Shown one piece after another: positions 49,102 to 57,447 of a DNA stretch of 64,000 nt. A program made the position numbers and the translations under genes. The notes under the pieces are model-generated. The model was not told the DNA's origin. It ran no database searches and saw only the letters and a program-made list of their open reading frames with translations. How positions within the stretch are numbered: position 1 is the first letter of the stretch; every line of letters begins with the position of its first letter. The DNA is taken from contig JAIQZQ010000004.1 of assembly GCA_021777105.1 (NCBI GenBank), positions 34,451 to 98,450 of the forward strand. Direction: 5' to 3'. This DNA is from Candidatus Anammoxibacter sp. Lineage in GTDB: Bacteria; Planctomycetota; Brocadiia; Brocadiales; Anammoxibacteraceae.

Positions 49102-50298
49102 TTATTTACGTCTATTTATAAGGTTTGCGCATACTTTTTCAATATTTTCGGCGGTTTTTCGCCATGTCCTGTTTTCGCGGACGAATTTAAGGCCGTTTTT
49201 GCCGGTTTGTTCAAGTTGCGAGGCGTTATTAAGGCCGTCAATTATTGTTTGGGCGCTTTGTTCAGGTTTATTGAGATCAATTACAATGCCGGCCCCGGTC
49301 TCTTTTGCCAGTTCGCTAATCGCGGTATTGTTGTTAGTGACAACCGGTTTTGAGCATGCCCAGTATTCGTGCAACTTTATTGGATTTAAAAGGTATCTGT
49401 TGCCGCCGGTAAGAAACGCAAGGCAAATGTCGGCGGCGTTTATAAATAAGGGGGTTAATGAATGCGGCGTTTCTCCCTGGAAGATCACTGAATCGGCAAT
49501 GCCTAGTTCAACGGCGCGTTTTTCAGCCTTTTTCCGCAAATAGCCGTCGCCCACTAAAACAAGCTTTACATTGTCAATCGTCTTTAATATGAATTTAAAT
49601 ATAATTAGGAACTCAAGTATGCCGTGATGCGGGTAAAATCGGCCTATAAAGACGATGTGGCGGCTATCCCGAGGCAGGTTGAGCTTATGTTTGCATTCGT
49701 CTTTGTTAATTGGATAAAATTTGCCGATATTTGCGCCGTTTTCAATGTGGATTATTTTGTTTTGCGCTATTCCGTATGATTTTACGAGCAAATCTTTTAT
49801 CCCTTTTGCCGGGACAATGATTGCGTCTGCCGTGATAGTGTTGAATTTCTGGAACGCTCCATACATGAAGAGCTTCCAGGATAGCTCTTTTAAACCGGCG
49901 AAGTCGCCTGAGATGATCCCGTTTACTTCAACGACGCACGGGACCTTGAATAGTTTTGAGAATATGGCCGGCGCCAGTGATATCGCCATTTCGCGAACGT
50001 ATAAGAGATCGGTTTTTCGTCTACAATGGCTGTATATGAGGGCGCAAAACAGAAAGAAGTAATAAGAGTATTCTCTGATAATTTTTATATTAATTAGCGG
50101 CAGGAAAAGCGTGGCGACTGTTGTTTTATATTGGCGGTTTGCTATATTTGGGGCAAACAGGGTGACGTTATGGCCTAGTTTTTCAAGGTTTTCCGTTATC
50201 TCGCGCACATGCGTCGTCCATGCCGCCGGAGCCCCTAGATCATCATAACATATATAAAAAATTCTCATGAAAAACTTTGTAAACAGTGGCGCAGGCAT
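49102..50298 (-). CDS. Glycosyltransferase, GT4-like
   Basis: HVREITENLEKLGHNVTLFAPN; HIVFIGRFYPHHGILEFL; KLHEYWACSKPVVTNNNTAISEL. Confidence 0.9.
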   Translation of the reverse strand: MPAPLFTKFFMRIFYICYDDLGAPAAWTTHVREITENLEKLGHNVTLFAPNIANRQYKTTVATLFLPLINIKIIREYSYYFFLFCALIYSHCRRKTDLLYVREMAISLAPAIFSKLFKVPCVVEVNGIISGDFAGLKELSWKLFMYGAFQKFNTITADAIIVPAKGIKDLLVKSYGIAQNKIIHIENGANIGKFYPINKDECKHKLNLPRDSRHIVFIGRFYPHHGILEFLIIFKFILKTIDNVKLVLVGDGYLRKKAEKRAVELGIADSVIFQGETPHSLTPLFINAADICLAFLTGGNRYLLNPIKLHEYWACSKPVVTNNNTAISELAKETGAGIVIDLNKPEQSAQTIIDGLNNASQLEQTGKNGLKFVRENRTWRKTAENIEKVCANLINRRK

Positions 50299-50344
50299 CC
50301 TGCCTGTGTTTTAATTTATCACAGGCAAGGATGCCTGTGCCGTT
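50286..50344. repeat. REP-like inverted-repeat element, copy 2
   Basis: GTGGCGCAGGCATCCTGCCTGTGttttaatttatCACAGGCAAGGATGCCTGTGCCGTT; same family as 41427-41485. Confidence 0.65.
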
Positions 50345-50398
50345 AACAAGCTCCATATGGGTAATTTTAAAATATTTTAAGAGCTTTTTGCGCCGCCT

Positions 50399-50584
50399 CT
50401 AAGGGCCTGCGCAAAAATAACTTGGTTTAGACGGGCTCAAATTTATGTTAAATTTGGACAATCTGATTGTGCCGAACCGGATGCGCAGCCTTAGCCGCGT
50501 TGAGGATTTGGCGATTGAAGATAGTTCAAAGTTGGCCTGAAGATGGGTGTGTCTAGACCAAGTTATTTTTGAGCAGGCCCTTAG
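50399..50584. mobile_element. MITE-like element with ~34-bp terminal inverted repeats
   Basis: CTAAGGGCCTGCGCAAAAATAACTTGGTTTAGAC (50399-50432) vs reverse complement of 50551-50584, CTAAGGGCCTGCTCAAAAATAACTTGGTCTAGAC; two mismatches. Confidence 0.75.
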
Positions 50585-50658
50585 CTAAAAAAACGCACAA
50601 ATCAGGTTGTTTTTATCATCTGAATATTATATGACATAAGCGCATGTTTATACGCCGG

Positions 50659-53013
50659 CTAATAAGCGTTTGATTGCCCCACGTGAATGTTGGTTGACCA
50701 TGTTTTTGTTTTTCGTTTCGTATTTTTGCCGTAAAACGCCTGGCCCATGTCGTAAATCGAATTGTCGAGTTTAAATGGGATGACTATGCCTTTATCTTTA
50801 ATATCCGTTATAATTATTTTACAGATTGTGCCGAAGTCGCCAAATTCAAGGTTTTGTTTTGGGTCTGCCTTATCCGGCGATGTCAGTTTGTGCCAGCCGT
50901 CCTGCCCTCTTTCCAGAATCCAGTCCTGGCAGAGCCCGCCGTCTTTAAACGACGTGAGCTCTACTTTGCAGTTTTTGCCGGCGCCTATCCAGAAGCGGAA
51001 TTCATTAATATATCTTGGAGCGTGTTCGCACCATAAAAAGACTTCAGCCCTGTTATATTTAATTACCGAGGGGGCTGAAAAACGCAAGACTCCGTTTATT
51101 GTCTTTGTAAAAATGGTTTTTGGCTCTATTTCGTCATACAGTACTGGATCGCCGATGACGTCCTTGTAAGTAATCTCGCTTCTTACGGTAAATGTTCCGT
51201 CATCAGGCTTTTTAGGCGTTATGTGTTTAATTTTATATTGCCCTTTCAGGTCTTTGATTGATTGTTTAAACCTTTGGCGCAATACATCTATATTCTCAGC
51301 GTGAACATATGTGCCGCCTGTCATAAATGCAACGCTCTTAAGCCTCTCCTCTTCATGCACTTCTCCAACTCCCACAACAAAGATGTGGACGTCTTTCGCC
51401 TTTGCCAGCTCGATAATCTCCTCCGGGGAGCTGTAGCTGCTGTTGTCAAAACCGTCTGAAAGGAACAGGAGGGTCTTGAAAACGTTCGGGTCCGACTTTT
51501 TCGGGAACTGATTCAGCCCTTTTTTCACCGCGTCCCAGCAGATTGAGAAGTCGCGGTAAACCTTGCCCGCGCTAAATTTGTCAATAGCCTCTTTTGCGGC
51601 TTCTTTATATGTTGTAAATGTTTGAAGGAGGGCCGGCGGGGTGTCGGGCCTGTGGAACTCGATCACTCCAACCTGATGAGTTTCGTTAAGGCTGTCGATC
51701 AGATCCTTAGCGCTAAGGATCATCTTGTTAATATCCGCCTTGGTATCGTACATTGAGGCTGAGAAGTCCAACACGAGCATTGTCTGTAACTGGAAATCGT
51801 CCTGAGTGTAAAGCAGGGCATGGCTTTCAAGGTAGTCAATTTCCTCGTCGTTTTCCCATATCTTAATATCCTTCCAGTCTACTTCGCTTGGGTTAAACAA
51901 AATTGCGTGGTTGTTTTGATTGCGCAATGAGAATATGAATTGAACCGTGCTTGGCGTCTGGTGATTTGTTGTTTCGTTTAATACGCTGATTCCGGTAAGC
52001 GGTTGCGTAATCTTTAATGGGCCTACTTCATCAAAAGTTTGCGGTTCATTAGAGTCTACAATCTTTATAGAGTAGTTGCTCCCTTCTCTAACTGCATTTC
52101 CGCCGACCTTCCAGGCAAATTGGCCCGTGCCTGTGTTTTTTTTGCGGAATTTATAATTGTTTACGATAGTTTCAACTTTTGAGCCGTTTAGATATAGTTC
52201 AATATCCACGGAATTGGAAGCGCCGGCGGACGCAGTCCAACCAATTGTCACCTTCTTGTTTATTGCCGTTGAATAACGCGTGGTTGGAAACGTAATGGTT
52301 ATCTTTTCCCTATCTTTTTGCGCCAGCGCTCTAACTATCTCATCGCCGCCGTTTGATGATATCCTCAACTCGCCAACGTGATTGCCGGGGGTGATCAATT
52401 CGCGGTTTATAGACACGTCAATGCTCTTTGTCGTGCCGTCGCAAACGCCCGAATCAGGGTTTACCTTTATCCAGTTGTCAATGCCTTCGGTTTTTATCTT
52501 AAATTTCAGAGGTTTTACGCTCTTTTTAAAGAAACTGTCGGCTGTGGCCGCGTTTTTAATAGTAAACGTCATTCCCGCGTTGCTGTTTCCAAAATCCAGA
52601 TCAGTGGTTGAAAGGCCGAGGCGCGGTTGCGCTTCGCCCCGCATCATCATCAATATGACGACTACCAATATCAAACCGGCCGGTACGGCTATGTACATCA
52701 GCATTTTCTGCTTCTTTTTCTTTTTCTCTTCCGGTGTTAGTTCCGGTTTAGGCTCTTTAGCCTCATCCGCCTCTTCTCCGCCGCTTTTGCCGTCTTCTTT
52801 TGTGTCGTCATCCGCGTTTTCCACGGTTTCATCGCCGCCTTTATTATCGGATTCCGTATCTTCTTCGTCGCCGTCTTCATCCGCGTCTAAATTATCAACA
52901 TAGTCATCATCATCTTCCTCGTCGCCATCATCATCTGCTTCCATCTCCTCGTTTTCAAGCGTTTCGTCGTCGTTTTTCTTGTTTTTTTTCTTCTTTTTCT
53001 TTCTAAAGAACAT
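50659..53013 (-). CDS. Membrane-anchored von Willebrand factor A domain protein
   Basis: Lys-rich then strongly acidic cytoplasmic N-terminus, one TM, VWA MIDAS region (LVLDFSASMYDTKADINKM; FLSDGFDNSS). Confidence 0.85.
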   Translation of the reverse strand: MFFRKKKKKKNKKNDDETLENEEMEADDDGDEEDDDDYVDNLDADEDGDEEDTESDNKGGDETVENADDDTKEDGKSGGEEADEAKEPKPELTPEEKKKKKQKMLMYIAVPAGLILVVVILMMMRGEAQPRLGLSTTDLDFGNSNAGMTFTIKNAATADSFFKKSVKPLKFKIKTEGIDNWIKVNPDSGVCDGTTKSIDVSINRELITPGNHVGELRISSNGGDEIVRALAQKDREKITITFPTTRYSTAINKKVTIGWTASAGASNSVDIELYLNGSKVETIVNNYKFRKKNTGTGQFAWKVGGNAVREGSNYSIKIVDSNEPQTFDEVGPLKITQPLTGISVLNETTNHQTPSTVQFIFSLRNQNNHAILFNPSEVDWKDIKIWENDEEIDYLESHALLYTQDDFQLQTMLVLDFSASMYDTKADINKMILSAKDLIDSLNETHQVGVIEFHRPDTPPALLQTFTTYKEAAKEAIDKFSAGKVYRDFSICWDAVKKGLNQFPKKSDPNVFKTLLFLSDGFDNSSYSSPEEIIELAKAKDVHIFVVGVGEVHEEERLKSVAFMTGGTYVHAENIDVLRQRFKQSIKDLKGQYKIKHITPKKPDDGTFTVRSEITYKDVIGDPVLYDEIEPKTIFTKTINGVLRFSAPSVIKYNRAEVFLWCEHAPRYINEFRFWIGAGKNCKVELTSFKDGGLCQDWILERGQDGWHKLTSPDKADPKQNLEFGDFGTICKIIITDIKDKGIVIPFKLDNSIYDMGQAFYGKNTKRKTKTWSTNIHVGQSNAY

Positions 53014-53515
53014 TTTAAACTCCTGGGTATTTCTATTGATTGCTCAAAGCAACCACTATACAGACCGGAATACTGCCGGATTTATCTTATTTTAAGCCAT
53101 AAAATATAACAAAATAGAGAATGAAAGTCCAAGAACTATCGGCAAAACGAAAAATATCTCAAATTGTAGGCCGATTATGGCGGTTTTTAAGTGAAGAAGA
53201 CTCCTTGAGGGCGGAGTAATTTTGCAGGTTGTTCCTTTTTCGAGGCTGGGATTGCTTTGAAACGTTTAAAAATCATTCACGATTTGCTTCAGGCTGCATC
53301 AATCTTGTAGATTGCTTCACTGTTTTTTTGATCGTGAAAAACATTTGCAATTTGTTGGTAATGTTGTGTCTGGCGCGATCAAAAAACAGTGGAAGTCGTT
53401 TACAAGGTTGCGCCGGCAAAAAAATAGGTTTATTTTATCCCGAATAAGGTTGTCGCGTATTTCGGGATTACAAAATTCCAGCGTGTTTTAGAGCCTTCTT
53501 CAATCCGTGGCAATC

Positions 53516-53860
53516 CTAAGAGTACTCAATTAAGGCATTACTCATTGCCTCATTTCTTTTCACTGCCGGGGCAAGCTCCGTCCTGCGATCCCAAAGCACA
53601 AAACCTATCAATGCAAATATACCGATAAACATAACACCAAATCCCCACAAGACCAAATTGCTTAACTGACCAATTCGATTTCCCATATCGTCAATTCGGT
53701 TATCCATATCATCAAAACGCTTATCAAAACCGGCTTGACCTGCTTTCAATTCAACAAGCGATTCAATTATTTCTCTGTCTGTTAAGGCTGGGCCGGGCTC
53801 AAAAGCCAATGCGGCCCCGGCATATACAAATAAGATAAAAAAAACTAATAAATATCTCAT
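53516..53860 (-). CDS. Small secreted/membrane coiled-coil protein
   Basis: 114 aa; signal peptide, DDMDNRIDDMGNRIGQL heptads, one TM, RRTELAP. Confidence 0.55.
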   Translation of the reverse strand: MRYLLVFFILFVYAGAALAFEPGPALTDREIIESLVELKAGQAGFDKRFDDMDNRIDDMGNRIGQLSNLVLWGFGVMFIGIFALIGFVLWDRRTELAPAVKRNEAMSNALIEYS

Positions 53861-53926
53861 AATATACCTCCTGTTGAGAAAAATTTTTCTTTATTGTAAA
53901 CAATAGAGGATTAAAAAGAATTTGAT

Positions 53927-54018
53927 CAATCTGATTGAGCCGAACCGGATGCGCAGCCATAGCTGCGTTAAGGATTCGGCGGTTGAAGAACGGGCAAATC
54001 TTGCCTGAAGACGGATGT
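53927..54018. repeat. ~92-bp segment homologous to the core of the 50399-50584 element
   Basis: CAATCTGATTGAGCCGAACCGGATGCGCAGCCATAGCTGCGTTAAGGATTCGGCGG... aligns without gaps to 50459-50550, roughly 80% identity by eye. Confidence 0.7.
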
Positions 54019-54114
54019 GAGATGGAGCGTTTTATTTTTTCCGCGTTCCTTAAATGTTAATATGAATCCGATAAAATTAGATTTCCTTTGTAACTGCGCA
54101 TTATATGATTTCTT

Positions 54115-55041
54115 TTATGTCTTATTTGATAACCGTTTAAGTGAATAAACACCATCCAATCCTGCTACTCTTTTCGGCGTTTTAGACTTGTCCGATCCAA
54201 AATTGACCTTAAACATATCGTAATAATTATTTACAAATGATTTTGTCCCTATTATGCCGCTATCAGTAAAGTATCTTGTCCTGAATCTCAGCCGGTCCAT
54301 GGTCGTAAATTCATAATTTTTGTTTCTCTCACTGGCTATTATCTTCTCATCAATGGACGCCCCTTTCTCGGTATCCAATCCTCCTTTTTCATACAAGTAT
54401 TCCCTGTAATCAGCAAACCTCTCCTTATCACTCATATCGTTATATCCCATCAACCCTAAATCCATTGATAAAAAGTCCCCCTTGTTCCCGGTCTGCGCAT
54501 GATAACCAATCGAACTCCACCTATAATCTTCCGGTTTATCAACCATATACGCCCGTACAGGATTCAAATCAATATAAGCAAGCAAATTTATCAAAGTATC
54601 CCCATTTTCAACCAAAACGCTCTTAAACCTGTCTCCCCAGAAATAACCTTGCCTGTTGTTTGCTCTATTATAATAACGGGAAAACCGCTGCTTAATCTCC
54701 TTTACATATTCCGATAAATTCGAAAACTTATCCCGGAAATAGGGGAGTCGGCCATCCTCAACGAACCTTTCATCCTTGCGAAAAAACAATGCAAGCCTTT
54801 TTTTCAGCTCAACATCCGAATAATCATCCGGATTTTTCATCCTGACAAGCAAATGGAAATGGTTCCCCATAATACAATACCCAAACACTTCCACAAAAAA
54901 CACCTTGCTCATCCATTTAATAAGGTTAACCAAATAATCCTTTTCCAAATCCCCCAAAACATACCCCGACAACGTGCTTTTAGTAATAACATGATATATA
55001 GCATCTTCTCCTTTTACGACCATTCGTGGTATTCTCGGCAT
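54115..55041 (-). CDS. REP-associated tyrosine transposase-like protein (RAYT, Y1_Tnp HUH)
   Basis: MPRIPRMVVKGEDAIYHVITKSTL...GYCIMGNHFHLLVRM (HxH); SRYYNRANNRQGYFWGDRFKSVLVENGDTLINLLAYIDLNPVRA. Confidence 0.9.
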   Translation of the reverse strand: MPRIPRMVVKGEDAIYHVITKSTLSGYVLGDLEKDYLVNLIKWMSKVFFVEVFGYCIMGNHFHLLVRMKNPDDYSDVELKKRLALFFRKDERFVEDGRLPYFRDKFSNLSEYVKEIKQRFSRYYNRANNRQGYFWGDRFKSVLVENGDTLINLLAYIDLNPVRAYMVDKPEDYRWSSIGYHAQTGNKGDFLSMDLGLMGYNDMSDKERFADYREYLYEKGGLDTEKGASIDEKIIASERNKNYEFTTMDRLRFRTRYFTDSGIIGTKSFVNNYYDMFKVNFGSDKSKTPKRVAGLDGVYSLKRLSNKT

Positions 55042-55316
55042 TTTAATTTCTCCTTTTTATAATAGGTTAACAACATTTTGATGTGCCTGGTTGTATCTTG
55101 CTTTACCCTGCCCTTGCTTTTAATTTAAAATCTAAAATCCAAAATTTCATCTTGCCATCCGTGGAATCCTTGGCATATCTAACCCTCCTTATAATAGTAA
55201 TTTAAGATATAAAAATACAATTTCACAAGTATACAAAATTAGCAGCTAAAAATCAACATATTAAGCCTGTCCCAAAAATACTTCTTCCGCGTTCCTAATA
55301 AAAAGCGCCTAAACAA

Positions 55317-56240
55317 TCATTGTGACAAGTTCTTAAGGGAATATATTTCAGCGCATTCCGATATCTTTTTAGGCTTTTTGGTTCTCTTTGTGTTAAAGTA
55401 ATCTTTAAATTGCTCATAGTAGTGGCTAACAAACCCCTTTGTTCCGATTATTCCGCTGTCGGTAAAATATCTCGTTCTATATATAAATCTGTCAATATCG
55501 GACAACTCATATTTTGCCGCGCGTTCTTTCTTCACTATACCCTCATCAATTGCCGCGCCTTTTCCCGTCTCAATAGCCCCGGTTTCATACAAAAATTCCC
55601 TGTAATCGGCAAACCTCTCTTGCTCCGACATCTCATCGTATCCATTCAACCCAAAATCAGTCGAAAGCAACCCGCCTTGATTGCCGGTTTGTGTATAATA
55701 ACCTATTGAACACCACCTGTAATCCTCAGGTCGGTTTACAAGCCTCGCCCTAATAGGATTCAAATCAATATAAGCAAGCAAATTTATCAAAGTATCGCCA
55801 TTTTCAACTATAACGCTTTTAAACCTCTCACCCCAGAAATACCCTTTGCGTTCATGCCGCTTATTGTAAAAACGTGAAAACCTTTGCTTTATTTCGCGCA
55901 TATATTCAGACAAATTTGAAAATTTTTCTCGAAAATAGGGGACCTGTCCATCCGTCACAACCTTATCCTTATCGTTATTCAAAAGCCCAATACGCCTTTT
56001 CACATCCGAGTCTGAATAATTGTCTGACGTTTTCATTTTTACCGCCAGGTGAAAATGGTTTCCCATAATACAAAACCCAAACACCTCGGCAAAGTATATC
56101 GCGCTAAACCGCTTAATCAAACCAAACAAAAAATCCTTCTCCACATCCCCCAAAACAAACCCATCCAACGCCGTGCGCGATATAACATGATAAATCCCCT
56201 CCTCGTTTTTAAGCATCATCCTTGGTATCCTCGGCATCAT
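55317..56240 (-). CDS. REP-associated tyrosine transposase-like protein (RAYT), paralog
   Basis: MPRIPRMMLKNEEGIYHVISRTALDGFVLGDVEKD...FCIMGNHFHLAVKM...GYFWGERFKSVIVENGDTLINLLAYIDLNPIRA. Confidence 0.9.
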   Translation of the reverse strand: MMPRIPRMMLKNEEGIYHVISRTALDGFVLGDVEKDFLFGLIKRFSAIYFAEVFGFCIMGNHFHLAVKMKTSDNYSDSDVKRRIGLLNNDKDKVVTDGQVPYFREKFSNLSEYMREIKQRFSRFYNKRHERKGYFWGERFKSVIVENGDTLINLLAYIDLNPIRARLVNRPEDYRWCSIGYYTQTGNQGGLLSTDFGLNGYDEMSEQERFADYREFLYETGAIETGKGAAIDEGIVKKERAAKYELSDIDRFIYRTRYFTDSGIIGTKGFVSHYYEQFKDYFNTKRTKKPKKISECAEIYSLKNLSQ

Positions 56241-56460
56241 AACCCCCCTTTGAATAGATAGTTAAGCAAAATACACCGCTAAATTTTTAAGATATCCAGA
56301 TTGTAATAAATTTATAGCAGAATGTCTATTAATTTTACCTGTCCCAGATATTTCATTCTGTTTGTAGAGAATGTTGATTTAGATATTATTACCTTTGATT
56401 CGGCAATCGTCAATTGAAATTTATAGTTTTATGTGTCAAAAAACATTGTTTATCAATAGA

Positions 56461-57074
56461 TTAGGTTTGACCCCATGGGTTTTTCATCATCATATAACAT
56501 ACTCGCCTATAACCGTCCTCTGGATGTCTAACATAAAAATTTATTATTGATTGTTTTTCCCACTCTTCAAGCCAATTGTCCCGAGGCACTAATCCATTGT
56601 GTTCGTTTAATTTGCCATAACGTTTCTTCCAATCATTAAATTTTACCGCTGAGATACCTATCCAACTTAAAAGCTGTTTTACTCTTATTTCGCATTTAAG
56701 GCTCCATGAATTTACAAAATCTACCACTTCATCACGTTTATCAGGTTCTACCCATTTGGTGTTTAATTTCCCCCAAGCTTTTTTTTTAATGATACATGCT
56801 CTTCCATTAGTTCTGAAAGGACTTCATTTTTACGGGTTAATTTGGACTCCAGTTCGCTTATCTTTTTCTCTTTCGCGCGACTTTCTGTTCCTCTGTCATT
56901 ATCAAATACTTTCACCGAATTATCAAAAAATTTAGCCTGCCATTTATAAAATAAGGTTGGATGAATTCCATTTTCTTCGCATATTGCTGATACTGGTTTT
57001 TTGCTTAAAAAGTGTTCTTTTAGAAGGATTACTTTCTCTTCACTGCTAAATTTACGGCGGGTTTTCTTCTCCAT
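56461..57074 (-). pseudogene. Truncated IS3-family transposase: OrfA (56763-57074) plus N-terminal OrfB fragment (56461-56727 and upstream open frame)
   Basis: OrfA: RRKFSSEEKVILLKEHFLSKKPVSAICEENGIHPTLFYKWQ. OrfB start reads on in -1 frame after an A9G run (T9 at 56779-56787) as KKKAWGKLNTKWVEPDKRDEVVDFVNSW...; ends prematurely at NPWGQT*. Confidence 0.85.
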
Positions 57075-57155
57075 TATTTTCTCCTTTTCTCGCTATTAAT
57101 TGATATTTTATTTATCATAATTTATAGCTTAGAGTTTAGGTAGAAAATTATGTTT

Positions 57156-57302
57156 TCATCTGAGGCAATACAATAAACCAATTACGATAAATATAGCTGT
57201 TAATGTTAACTTACCATTTTGATTACGAAAATTCGTAATCAAAGCAAAAACACCAAAAAATCCCGTGCTAATAGAAGCTACAATTGAAAAAATTGATTCC
57301 AT
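57156..57302 (-). CDS. Small hydrophobic protein, possible terminal cassette ORF
   Basis: MESIFSIVASISTGFFGVFALITNFRNQNGKLTLTAIFIVIGLLYCLR; two TM segments; begins ~55 bp beyond the attC R' end. Confidence 0.4.
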   Translation of the reverse strand: MESIFSIVASISTGFFGVFALITNFRNQNGKLTLTAIFIVIGLLYCLR

Positions 57303-57356
57303 AAATTTAACACAAAAGTAATTATAAGAAAATTTATTGACACAATAAATTTGAAC

Positions 57357-57443
57357 AGCTAACGTCAAGCATCACCGGCAAAATAAAGGTGCAGATAGAA
57401 GCGGCGCAGCTTTATTTTGTCCGAGTGCATACGTTTGTTAGAG
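57357..57443 (-). other. attC-like integron recombination site A
   Basis: Minus strand: CTCTAAC (R'') ... GTTAGCT (R'); inner arms CAAAATAAAG/CTTTATTTTG; directly downstream of the HerA stop codon. Confidence 0.75.
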
Positions 57444-57447
57444 CCTA

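Noticed and set aside
52382-53006. ORFs opposite the acidic tail of the VWA protein
   Set aside because: Ser/His/Arg-rich low complexity is the expected antisense of Asp/Glu/Lys codons.
57303-57368. Upstream extension of the 70-aa ORF to 57368
   Set aside because: The extra N-terminus would begin inside attC-like site A; the internal ATG at 57302 is more plausible.
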